Part shown: positions 11,755-21,700 of the stretch, one piece after another
Numbering within the stretch: position 1 is the first letter of the stretch
Layout of the letters: the number at the start of each line of letters is the position of its first letter
DNA from: Rutpela maculata
Taxonomy: Eukaryota > Arthropoda > Insecta > Coleoptera > Cerambycidae
Direction of reading: 5' to 3'
Assembly (NCBI GenBank): GCA_936432065.2
Contig: OW386289.2
Span: 163,679,348-163,743,347, forward strand
DNA: 64,000 bases
The notes under the pieces: generated by a model
The model's database searches: none
The model's input: the letters and a program-made list of their open reading frames with translations, nothing else
What the model was told of the DNA's origin: nothing
Made by a program: the position numbers and the translations under genes

Positions 11755-12160
11755 GGTAGGCAAACATCTACCGGAGTTCGTGCAATTCATAGGCAAACAT
11801 CTATGAAAAATGTGGGCAAACATCCACTTAAGCACGGGCAAACATATAATTTATAGGCAAACATCTATAAATATTGTGGGCAAACATCCACTTGAAAAGA
11901 AATAATTCATAGGCAAACATCTATGAAAATTGTGGGCAAACATCCACTTAAGTACGAGTAAGTCATAGGCAAACATCTATGAATATTGTGGGCAAACATC
12001 CACTCGAGAACAAATAATCATAGGCAAACATCCATGAAAATCGTGGGCAAACATCCACGTGTTCTCCACACTACCAAACATTCACTCGAGAACAATTCAT
12101 AGGCAAACATCTATGAAAATTGTGGGCAAACATCCACATGTTCTCACACAGCCAAACATT
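11755..12160. repeat. array of small hairpins with invariant GCAAACAT loop and varying stems
   Basis: At least 13 copies of the 8-nt loop GCAAACAT (ATGTTTGC in the element's sense strand), each enclosed by a short stem, plus three degenerate copies. Stems differ but pair: GGTAG/CTACC (11755), TTCATAG/CTATGAA (11786, 11906, 12096), ATTTATAG/CTATAAAT (11849), TCATAG/CTATGA (11963), GTGG/CCAC (11812, 11876, 11932, 11988), CGTGG/CCACG (12042), TGTGG/CCACA (12121). One at 12019 has a single mismatch. A/T-rich and G/C-rich stems largely alternate. The array lies between the integrase frame and the 3' LTR. Its function is unknown. Confidence 0.9.
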
Positions 12161-12179
12161 GTTTAAATTTGTCAAGAAT

Positions 12180-13391
12180 TCAAGAATTTACCTGTTCTTT
12201 CATGGTTATCCAGGGTTTCAACTTATCTACGGCTGTAATCGTCAAGCTGGTCTTGGCATTAACTTTAATAACGGCATATCTGTCATTTGGCAACACTGCA
12301 GTTACCTGAAATGGACCCTTATACTTAGGAAGTAACTTGCGGCTTTGGCCTGTAGCAGGCGCATCTGTCTTCCGTACCATCACAAGATCCCCAACGTTAT
12401 ATTGACGTGCCGTTGTTCGCTTTCTATCGTACCTTCTTTTCTGATCCTCTTGACCTTGATCAATCCGATTTTTGACCTGCTTACGAATTGAAGCCAGATC
12501 AGTACGATCCATCTGTTGTTTAATTTCTGTCAGTAGGATAGCATCGGTAAGTCCTCTTGGTTTGCTACCAAACAATACTTCGGACGGCGTTGTTCCTAGG
12601 GCCTTATGTACTGTAGTATTTAACCCCCTCTGAACTGTCTTAACTTGCGTGTCCCACATGTCATCTTCCACGTTACGAGTGAGGGCTGCTAATGAACTCA
12701 ACACAGTGCGATTTACCCTTTCACATTGGCCGTTTGCTCTCGGTGTAGCAACGGCATTTTGAACATGTTTGATACCCAGATCCAAACAAAACTGTTGAAA
12801 GGTATGCGATGTAAATGCTGTGCCCCTATCAGTAATTATGCGTGTGGGGACGCCAAAAATGTCGATGACGGCTTTAAGGCTCTTCACCACATGCTTGGTT
12901 TTGGTGTTTCGTACAGGCTCAAGAATTGTGAATTTGGTAAATCCATCTACCATAACTAACAATTGCGTATTTCCCTTTCGGGATTTAATAAATGGACCTA
13001 AATGATCCATGTGCAGCGTATGATATGGGACAGTAACCTTTTCTATTGGATACAACTGACCAGGCATTTTGCCCGAATGACTTTTGTAATAAAGACAATT
13101 AAGACAAAATTTAACATACTTGGTAACAAACTGACGCAGTTTCGGGAACCAATAGTTCTCCTGAATTTTATTCAAAGTCTTTTCTAGTCCAAAATGACCT
13201 TGGTCGTCATGACATAATCTACAAATTTGCATTTTGTTTAGACGTGGTACAAGCCACTTACTTGCTTTTCCAACTTTTCTATACACATTTCCTTTTAATT
13301 CATAATTATCGTGGTATACTTTATTACTAGGATCTCGGTCCTGAGTCAAAAGAATATCTCCTCGTCTTGGAGTTGAGCGGCTAATATCCAC
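12180..13391 (-). CDS. Gypsy-type integrase
   Basis: This is the C-terminal part of the pol polyprotein, which inserts retroelement DNA into the genome. The 403-residue frame carries an N-terminal zinc-binding HHCC module (His near 61 and 66, CLNC at 96-99). The core follows with catalytic D129 (HMDHLGPF), D188 (ITDRGTAF) and E224 (GQCERVNR), the exact DD35E spacing, and then a basic C-terminal domain. All catalytic residues are present. It overlaps the end of the reverse transcriptase frame by 46 bases in another frame, near 13346-13391, so a 1-nt lesion separates it from the upstream part of pol. It shares its frame with the gag-protease region. Confidence 0.9.
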   Translation of the reverse strand: MDISRSTPRRGDILLTQDRDPSNKVYHDNYELKGNVYRKVGKASKWLVPRLNKMQICRLCHDDQGHFGLEKTLNKIQENYWFPKLRQFVTKYVKFCLNCLYYKSHSGKMPGQLYPIEKVTVPYHTLHMDHLGPFIKSRKGNTQLLVMVDGFTKFTILEPVRNTKTKHVVKSLKAVIDIFGVPTRIITDRGTAFTSHTFQQFCLDLGIKHVQNAVATPRANGQCERVNRTVLSSLAALTRNVEDDMWDTQVKTVQRGLNTTVHKALGTTPSEVLFGSKPRGLTDAILLTEIKQQMDRTDLASIRKQVKNRIDQGQEDQKRRYDRKRTTARQYNVGDLVMVRKTDAPATGQSRKLLPKYKGPFQVTAVLPNDRYAVIKVNAKTSLTITAVDKLKPWITMKEQVNS

Positions 13392-14692
13392 TCTATTTCT
13401 GTAATATTAATGGTTAAGACTTGCTGAGGAATTCGACTCAAACAATCAATGTGTGTCATTTTAGTTCCGGCCCGATACTCGATTTCAAAATCGTAATCTT
13501 GTAACTGGAGCCACCATCTCGCGACACGGGGTATTATATCTTTTTTTGTGGCAGTACTACGAATTGCATTGCAATCAGTTACTAACTTGAATTTTATGCC
13601 CACTAGATATACTCTGAAACGCCTGCAGGATTCAACGGCCGCCAACGTTTTTAATTCATAAGAGTGATACCTACTTTCTAAGGACGTAGTCTGTCGACTA
13701 AAGTACGCAACAACGTGTTTCGTACTGCCTTCAAATTGCAGTAACATTCCAGAAACCCCATCTTTACACGCATCAGTGTGAACTTCGGTGCTTAAATTTG
13801 GATCGAAAATTTTTAAAATCGGTCGAGTAGTTAAATGTCGTTTAATATTTTGGACCGCATCTTCCTGTTCCTGTGTCCATTCCCAGTTCATATTTGTCTT
13901 AAGTAATTTGGTGAGAGGTTTTACTATAATTGCAAACGCTTTTATATATTTTCTGAAAAAACCGGCGAGGCCTAAAAATTGCCTAACTTGCTTTACATTC
14001 CTGGGACTGGGCATTTTGCTAACTGCAGTTATTTTCTCAGCACCTGGTCGGATGCCATTCTGAGAAATTTCGAAACCAAGATAATTAATTGATGTTTGGA
14101 AAAAACTACACTTTGATAATTTTAACGTCAAATTATGCTCCTGTAATCTTTTCAAAACTCGTTCTAAACGCTCGATTCCCTGTTTAAAAGTCTTAGCTGG
14201 TATTATAATATCATCTATGTAAATTATTGCTATGTCGGAAAGAACGCGATTCATAAGCCTTTGAAACACCGCTGGGGCATTACATAGGCCAAAAGGCAAA
14301 CGGAGAAATTCAAAATGACCGTCCGGGGTAATAAAACCCGTCTTATCAATGGAATCCTCACTTAATGGAATTTGATAAAATCCCGAAGACAAATCTAAAG
14401 TTATGAAATAAGTATAACCGCCCAATCGATAAAGTTGGTCATCGATTCGGAGGAGAGGATACTTTATTTTTTTTGTAATTTTATTTAGTGCTCTGAAATC
14501 GACACACATACGAGTTCCACCATCCTTTTTGCGGACTAATAGTATTGGACTTGCATATTCTGATTGTGATTCACGAATCATTTTGGCATCTAAAAGGTCC
14601 TTTATCATACCTTTTACATTTTCACGTTCCGTGATAGATAATCGGTAAGGCGCATACACAACAGGTTTATTAGATTTTAATTCAATCTTCAT
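13346..14692 (-). CDS. Gypsy-type reverse transcriptase and RNase H
   Basis: The central part of pol converts element RNA to DNA. The 448-residue frame shows the classic Gypsy RT blocks: LLVRKKDGG near 51-59, VDFRALN, LDLSSGFYQ near 99, LPFGLCNAPA near 132, and the active site YIDD at 158-161. RNase H follows, with a catalytic Asp at 307 (EVHTDA). A stop ends the frame directly after the RNase H/connection region, while integrase continues in a different frame. The upstream protease region is also in a different frame, with a T-run near 14727 as the likely indel site. The catalytic residues look intact. Confidence 0.9.
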   Translation of the reverse strand: MKIELKSNKPVVYAPYRLSITERENVKGMIKDLLDAKMIRESQSEYASPILLVRKKDGGTRMCVDFRALNKITKKIKYPLLRIDDQLYRLGGYTYFITLDLSSGFYQIPLSEDSIDKTGFITPDGHFEFLRLPFGLCNAPAVFQRLMNRVLSDIAIIYIDDIIIPAKTFKQGIERLERVLKRLQEHNLTLKLSKCSFFQTSINYLGFEISQNGIRPGAEKITAVSKMPSPRNVKQVRQFLGLAGFFRKYIKAFAIIVKPLTKLLKTNMNWEWTQEQEDAVQNIKRHLTTRPILKIFDPNLSTEVHTDACKDGVSGMLLQFEGSTKHVVAYFSRQTTSLESRYHSYELKTLAAVESCRRFRVYLVGIKFKLVTDCNAIRSTATKKDIIPRVARWWLQLQDYDFEIEYRAGTKMTHIDCLSRIPQQVLTINITEIEWILAAQLQDEEIFF

Positions 14693-14726
14693 TTCAGCCG
14701 ACCTCGTATGACCAATTTCCTTTAAA

Positions 14727-15707
14727 TTAAAAACAAAACCGAGACCTAAAATGTTGCAGCAATTTTAACAATTTCAGTCGTTGTTTTTTATTAATCTCAC
14801 CGCAATTAATATTTTCTAAACTGAGTATGTTTGTGTTTTCAGCTATTTGATTAACTGTAAATTTATTCGAACTAGTAGCAAAACTAGCATGCGTCGGTAG
14901 TTTTGTAATCATTAATTGTTTTTGTGTTTTAATAATCAACACAGATGCGTCCTCAGTAAAATTATGTCCGACTAACAAATCAACAAACATGTACCTGTCC
15001 TCAACTATATACATTTCTACGGTAAGGCTTACTTCATCAATGGTCATAAGGCCCTGACACTGAAACTGCGGTACCAATGACGCACCACTAAAACCATGTA
15101 ATACAATATTTTTGCTTACTCTAGTCGGAGTCAAATCAAATTTAAGAGCAACTGATTGCTTTATCAGCGTACATTCACTGCCAAGGTCTACGAAACATTT
15201 AACAGTGTTGTTATTAATTTTTGCACGTTTGTAATATATACTGTCATTAGCAGTTCCGATAAAATTCACCTTTTTATTAGAGTTACTTTGTTCTTTGAAC
15301 CTTTTTTTACAAGTGCTTTCTTCATGACCTAATTTATGACAAAAAGAACATTCTGCTGTAAGTTTTCGTCTTTTTGGACAAATATTTCGCTTATGACCAA
15401 TTTCATTACACGAATAACATTTAACTATTAACTGGTCAGACTCTTTAGAATTCCTTTTTCTCTTGTCATCGAAACCTCGCTGTCGATTTTCAATACGTGC
15501 TTTATTGCTCGTTTCTTGTTTAACACTTGGAAAATTTTTGATATACGCTGCAAAGTCAACGAATGCTGAGCAGTTAGCTGCTCGCAAAGTTAACCTAGTC
15601 TGGTTATCCTGAACTCCATCTATAATGACATCAATAATTTGTTCGTCTGTTAATGGTAGCCGTAGCTTATTTAATTTAGTCAATTTCGTAAAGCAATATG
15701 CATGCAA
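14727..15707 (-). CDS. partial gag (zinc knuckles) plus aspartic protease of the Gypsy-type element
   Basis: The 326-residue frame holds the C-terminal part of a capsid region. Two CX2CX4HX4C zinc knuckles, near residues 97-110 (CYSCNEIGHKRNIC) and 120-133 (CSFCHKLGHEESTC), would bind element RNA. A retropepsin-like domain with VDLGSE near residue 175 follows, where most relatives have D-[ST]-G. Only about 50 bp separate this frame from the 5' LTR, so most of gag is absent. The frame ends at a TAA in a T-rich run at about 14727, with reverse transcriptase continuing one frame over. Confidence 0.8.
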   Translation of the reverse strand: MHAYCFTKLTKLNKLRLPLTDEQIIDVIIDGVQDNQTRLTLRAANCSAFVDFAAYIKNFPSVKQETSNKARIENRQRGFDDKRKRNSKESDQLIVKCYSCNEIGHKRNICPKRRKLTAECSFCHKLGHEESTCKKRFKEQSNSNKKVNFIGTANDSIYYKRAKINNNTVKCFVDLGSECTLIKQSVALKFDLTPTRVSKNIVLHGFSGASLVPQFQCQGLMTIDEVSLTVEMYIVEDRYMFVDLLVGHNFTEDASVLIIKTQKQLMITKLPTHASFATSSNKFTVNQIAENTNILSLENINCGEINKKQRLKLLKLLQHFRSRFCF

Positions 15708-15745
15708 ATCTTGCGATTCATGTTTTGTTTTGTTGATTGTTCTTT

Positions 15746-15758
15746 ATCCCACTTCTGA
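15746..15758 (-). promoter_or_regulatory. probable primer-binding site, tRNA-Leu-like
   Basis: Directly inside the 5' LTR the sense strand reads TCAGAAGTGGGAT, which resembles the complement of the 3' end of tRNA-Leu as used by some insect Gypsy-type elements. Assignment to Leu is from memory of the tRNA sequence and was not aligned. Confidence 0.55.
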
Positions 15759-15760
15759 GA

Positions 15761-16025
15761 TGTAAGAGTTATCAGAAAGAAGCAAACACGGATGAAAATT
15801 ATAAATATAATAATAATAAAATAAACCAATACACACTAAATATTGAATAACAATGTCTCATGCTATATTGATTACTATCGAATGTCTCTCCACTGCCAAA
15901 TCCAATTCCTGGCGTTCTATGTTTTTGCTGAGAAGGCACTTACGATGATGTCATCACCCAAACAATGCGCCTCTCAGCCTCCCGCCGCGGTAGCTGTCGA
16001 TCTTGCAAATCTCAGGCCGCTAACA
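15761..16025 (-). repeat. 5' LTR of the Gypsy-type element
   Basis: 265 bp, matching the other LTR at 264 positions. It is followed at 16026-16029 by the second GTAT copy. Confidence 0.92.
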
Positions 16026-16029
16026 GTAT

Positions 16030-18394
16030 GTTTCCAAATTGTTGTCGAGAAATTTGGCAACTTCATTCTACATGAAAAGATAAGAAAAATTACTTAACAC
16101 TTTAACTTATGTGTCAACAAATGATTGTTTCTATAGTCTGTTTTTAAACCAGAAGGACTAAATCCCATTCACACCATAGAAGTAACCAGAAAATACACTA
16201 GATCTTTTTGGCGTTTTGAGCAACTAACAATACACCACTACAGTATATTTACAGCATTTTATTACTTTATATAATACATCAACCTCTATTTAACCTCTAT
16301 GTGTTCCGTTATTAGACTAAGAGCCAGCAACGGATTTACTTATGTTATTTCAGCAGTCATAAGAATGAGTAGGCATACCCTTCTTAACATACTAGACACG
16401 GAATGGAACGCCTGGCACCCCGACACAGCCGGGTTTAGTAACCATTTCAAATTTAAAATTTGTTTCCATTTCCAACCTAATAGTAGTTGAGGACCTTTTG
16501 AAAATTGTTAATTTTTGAATAGTTTAATCAAAATTTAGTAAATAATTAATACATTCCAATCACAAAATATTAGCTGTCACAAAATTCATTAAGTAAATCA
16601 GAAATAGTCCCGTTCTCCGCCCATGCTTCCATTCGAATCATGCCACGCCGAGATCTTTTATGTTCTATTCGAGTGCATATCGTGAAAATTCCAGAACTAG
16701 CAAATTTTAGTATAAATTCCGACAGTTAAAGGCGCACTAAAAAAATGGTCAAAAGTTATCTTAGAGTTCACTTCGAATCATCAAATCTAAACAAACAAAC
16801 ACCAGACTACAAAAAGGCGAATTTACACAATGTGTGTTTAATTAACAACTGTAATTAACTACTGTAATTAATGAAGAGTGGTTCAGTCCCAAATCCTATA
16901 AAAATAATATACAGGGTGTTCAAAAATTGAGTGACACTTTTGTCAAAAAGTCGGACGTTGTGCGGTACTTTTCAAGTGCACGATTGCCTTATCAGTGAAA
17001 AAGACATCGTGTTCAGTTTCACTTTGAAAGTTTTCAAGATCATGTACTAATTTTCAGAATTCTCAGAGCTGAAACCAATTCAACAGGATTGTTCTCTATG
17101 ATGATTCAAACTTTCAGTTTTTTCCAATGGAACACACTATATATTTTAAATAAAAATATACAGGGTGTTATGTATAATTGTAAGTGGCAATTATAAAAAT
17201 ATTTTCGTTCAAAATATTTTTATTATTCGAAGTTTAAATTGACAATTATGTTTAATTGTATGTCCTTTCTAAGCTTTGGTATTTATCCTATCCTATGTTC
17301 CATAACCATAATAAGCAATAAAATAAAGTCTTTTTTCTAATTTTGACATAAAATGACACTTTTCATAGCAGTCATAACTGTCGTAAGTGTCAAAACTTAA
17401 AACCAGTTAAGAAAAGTTAAATTTTACCTAATTGGTGAGGAAAAGTTCGTTATATCATCAATTAAGAAAATAAACAACTCTCAAAAAGAAAAAGAAACAA
17501 TGTTTATTCCACACAAAATTGAATACTGAGTCCATGAAGTGGAAGCTTTTAAATTCTTCAAAATATGCTAACAAGACTTTTCATTAACACGATTTACCTT
17601 ATGCTATCAAATTAGGATTTCAAATAATATAACTTGGCTAAATAACGTGTGTCAATTTTGATATAAAAATTATAATGTGTAATAATAGCAGCAAAGGTAA
17701 CTATGAAAAAGACTACATAATTTTGAAGATCTTTAAATACACCTATTTCATTTATGTTTAAAGGGTTTTTAGACGTTTAAAATAAGAAAAAATCTTGTAT
17801 GTAACACTTTTCAAAAGACAACTTTGTGGTGTAACTTGTGTTATTTTGCGGGATCTCGCTTCGCTCGTCCTGCAAACATCCACTCGCTATACAAAATAAA
17901 GTCTTTCATAACTGGTTACATAAATAGCTATTAATTTAATTAATAATCCTTGTACCAAAATCATTTTTGCATTTAATAAAACACATCAATATCTACCTAG
18001 TTAAAACAAAAATGTCAAACTGTCATAGGTAGTTTTTTTTTTTAATATTTAATTATGAAATTTTCTTACCGAATTTCCTTCGTCTTCGACTCTGGATAGT
18101 TTTCATAACAAAAACTGTAATCTCAAGGGATATTGCAAAATTTGTAGCTAAAATGTGTCTCATTTTTTGGCATATTCTGTTCTGATTTTCACTTCATCCT
18201 CACCAACTAACTTAACCACAGAGACATGTTTATGTATATTTATATCTTTACGTATTGTGCATTATGCTTTTATATATGTTTATGTAGACTCTTCCTAACT
18301 TTTTTAAAGTTGAGTTGAATAGCTAGTTTTATGAAAACATAGTTTTAATATTATTTGTATATAAAGTTTAACATTTTTATATATATCATTTCAG
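16030..18394. other. region upstream of the visible cathepsin exons; small tandem TACAGGGTGTT ends
   Basis: No exon for the signal peptide of the cathepsin gene could be identified. Two direct copies of a TATACAGGGTGTT motif (about 16910 and 17157) bracket a roughly 250-bp segment, possibly ends of mariner-type scraps. Otherwise AT-rich and without recognised features. The acceptor TTTCAG for the next exon ends at 18394. Confidence 0.4.
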
Positions 18395-18751
18395 TTAACA
18401 CACAGAAAACAATATGAAAGTGAGACCGAGGAACGTTTCCGCATGAAGATTTTCATGGAAAACTCCCACAAAGTAGCAGCGCACAACAAACTTTATGCCA
18501 GGGGACTTGTATCCTACAAACTAGGAGTCAATAAATATGCCGATATGTTACATCACGAATTCATACAGACCCTCAATGGTTTCAACAAAACTAAGAAAAA
18601 TCTCCTGAGAGGGCAAGACTTAGATGACTCCGTTACATTTATTCCACCAGCAAATGTCAAATTGCCTGATGAGGTAGATTGGAGACAAAAGGGAGCCGTC
18701 ACTGGCATCAAGGATCAAGGACATTGTGGATCGTGCTGGAGCTTCAGTGCC
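18395..18751 (+). CDS. cathepsin L exon: propeptide and catalytic Cys
   Basis: 357 nt, 119 codons, phase 0 at both ends. Acceptor TTTCAG before 18395, donor GTAAGT at 18752. Encodes the propeptide helix, the GNFD-like stretch, the propeptide cleavage region and the active-site CGSCWSFSA. Confidence 0.93.
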
Positions 18752-21700
18752 GTAAGTAAATGGGCTTATTTAGCACTTTTTTTTATGTAAATCGGAAAGA
18801 TCTTAAAATTCTAAGACCCTGTGCAAAAACTAAAATTTTGTGAGACCTGTAAATCGTCTAAAAAAAAATCATAAACATTGACCGCACCCGCCTTGTGGAC
18901 TTTCGGCCGTGATGGCACGTAATAGGAACCCGCTAGACGAAGTGGCTAGCTTATTGTTTCATAATATTAAAAATCGTTAATTCAAGCAGTGTGTTGAAAC
19001 TTAGCGTGTTTGTGAAAAATTTCGATTTATCAACTATTTTCACCGATTTATATTAACAATGAATATTAGTGACGGTAAAAGGAATTATAAATATTGTATT
19101 GTACCTGAGTGTCAACACCTACTAAAACATTTATTACTGTTCCTAGAGATTTAAAAATGAGAAAGAAATGGCGGCAAACTATAAAAAGAGAGAAAAGGCT
19201 TATTACTGAATCAACTTTTATGTTTGTGAGGACCATTTCAATGCAAATATCTATATGTTGAATTATTTATTACTAAATCCAGTATTTTTGAAACTTAAAT
19301 GTAAAGTATAATTTAAAATTCTAGCAATTTTCATAAGTCTTTTCCATTTGGTTTAAAAATAGAGCAAAAAGCTTAAACCTAAAATTTTTTTAACATAATT
19401 TATATACACATTTTATTTTACCGGTTTGTTCTTTATTTATATTAATGTCATTATGCACTTTTTTGTTTCTAAATGTTTTTATATTTGTAACTATGCAACA
19501 TCTAAACCTTATTGTTAATTATTTAAATTTTTTGAGTATGACCTGCATATTATATTTTACGTCGAAAAAAACTTGCGAAAACTAGTGGAAAACTATAATT
19601 ATTTGAGTCAGGTTTCATATTTGCTAAGCAAATAGTAAAGGTAAAGATGTTTGGAATATCCATGGCAGCCGTCAATAGAATAAATTTAGAACGCAGCTTC
19701 TATTCAAATGGCAACTATTGTCGAGATAAATTAAATCATTTTATTATAATAGCTTTGAACATTTTTGAAAATAATGTCGGATATAGAAGATATAGCAAGT
19801 AAGGCTTGTCTGGATTTGTTTCTAAAAAAGTTAAAACATTTAATACCTGCTATATAAAAGAGAAAATTTTCCCAAGTTTCCTTTATTTCCCTAGGGACGT
19901 TATGAAAAATAACGACCCGTTGCCAATAGCAACAAGTATTTGGTACATAAAGCATCACCTACAATAGACCTTTTCATCATAAGCGCGCGCATGTGCTGCC
20001 TCTATGTTTGTTTGCGGGAACTATGAAATGTTCGGACACTTGGTTGTCAAAATGGCTGGACCTGTAACATTTTTCCACATTAATTTCGACTAAACTGTGA
20101 TTGATGGTGCAAAATTAGTACACAACATTGTGGAAGAACACACTTGTGCTCAATTAAGGCGCTAGCTCAAGTATCCTGGCCGTAAGCAAGAATAAAGAAC
20201 TGGTTGCAAGGTTAGAATTCAACTATCAACTTATCAATTTATATACAAGTGCATTAAAAGAAAACAAATGTGTTTTGTCTACAATATGCTTAATAACATT
20301 CTTCGTGCAGTAATTGATAATGCAGTAAAAATATTTTCTGTTTTTTTACGAAAATGTAGGGTCAAAAATGCAACTGAAAATGAGGTTTTTTGTCGATCCT
20401 TCTGTGGATGAAGCTGACTCCTTTTTTTTTTAAATTTTTTCAAATAGGTAAACTATACGATATGGCACTACCTATTTTCAGAAAATTGGTAACAGATTCA
20501 TCATTACTTATTTGGTTAAAAAACGTAATGTTTATGTCAAATCCAATATTGACATGCGAAAACTGTCCGAAGAAACATGGCAGAACTCGACGTTTTTTAA
20601 ACAAATAATGATGAATCTGTTACATATTTTTTGAAAATAGGTAGTGCCATATCGTATAGTTTACGTAGAAGTTGAGGTGAGTCTAAACACAATTAGTACT
20701 GAACTGAACAAAAAAACCTGTAGACCCATAACAGAGAAAGGACAAATTATTTTCTATAATTTAGTAGAGAATATCTCGTGGTCATTTATTGGTGATAACC
20801 GCTTAGATGGCGAAAGTAAAGTATTGACGTTTGTAGATCAACTACAAAATGCATATTTACAGGCTTTCCCTAAAAAAAGGTACGTAAACAAAACAAATCA
20901 AGTAATTAAGGTTAATTGGTTTAATGAAAGCCTAAAAAATATGCGAGAAAAACTAAGTTTTTTAATTGATTTGTATAAACAATACCCATCTCCAGATTTA
21001 AATAAAGAAAAGAAAGATCTTAAAAAAAAGTATAAACTAGCTATTATCAATGCTAAAAAATCTGCTAACGATAAATTAATTGAAACATCAAAAAACCCAA
21101 CAAAAACCATGTGGAACATAATAAATGACCAAAGAGGAACCTCAAAAGATAAAATAAATCATGGAAGCATTTCTCCAGATAGCTACAATGATTACTTTAT
21201 AAATATTGCTCAAAATTTATTAAAAGATATAGAAAAAGCAAATATCGATCCCTTAGCTACTATGACAAACTTAAATATCCCGAAACAAAAATTTCATCTA
21301 GAGGAAGTTACTTACAATGAAGTAAGAGACACAATAAATTCTCTAAAAAATAAACAAAGTAAGGATATTTATGGATTTAATGTAGAAATCATTAAGCGCA
21401 TAAAAAATTTAATTATAATACCACTAACAAAACTAATAAACATTTGCTTTAAAGAAGGAAGTTTCCCCTCTAGCCTGAAAAAGGCCTTAGTAATCCCTAT
21501 CTTCAAAAAAGGCAATACCAACGATATATCGAACTACAGACCAATATCCTTACTGTCGATAATTTCAAAAATATTTGAAAAATGTATTGCTAGCAGAGTA
21601 ACACTCTACTTTGAAGATAACAAAATTTTTACCAACTCCCAGCACGGATTCCGGAAAAATCGAAGCACAGTCACAGGTATACTAGATCTATTAATAAACA

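Larger units (their letters stand above)
11203..16025 (-). mobile_element. Gypsy-type LTR retrotransposon, recent, internally defective
   Basis: A 4.8-kb element on the minus strand is bounded by two 265-bp LTRs (TG...CA ends) and flanked by the 4-bp duplication GTAT at 11199-11202 and 16026-16029. The order in sense direction is 5' LTR, primer-binding site, partial gag with zinc knuckles, protease, reverse transcriptase/RNase H, integrase, hairpin array, 3' LTR. Integrase after RNase H fixes it as Gypsy/Metaviridae-type and not Copia. The LTRs differ at one position, so insertion is very recent. The N-terminal part of gag is missing and the reading frame changes twice, so it is probably non-autonomous. 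Confidence 0.92.

Noticed and set aside
11755..12160. CRISPR-like regularly repeated GGCAAACATC words
   Set aside because: The context is a eukaryotic retrotransposon, spacers are not unique, and the repeats form stem-loops of two alternating types.
16299..16490. Candidate first exon of the cathepsin gene
   Set aside because: No signal peptide and no donor in the required phase 0. The true first exon was not found.
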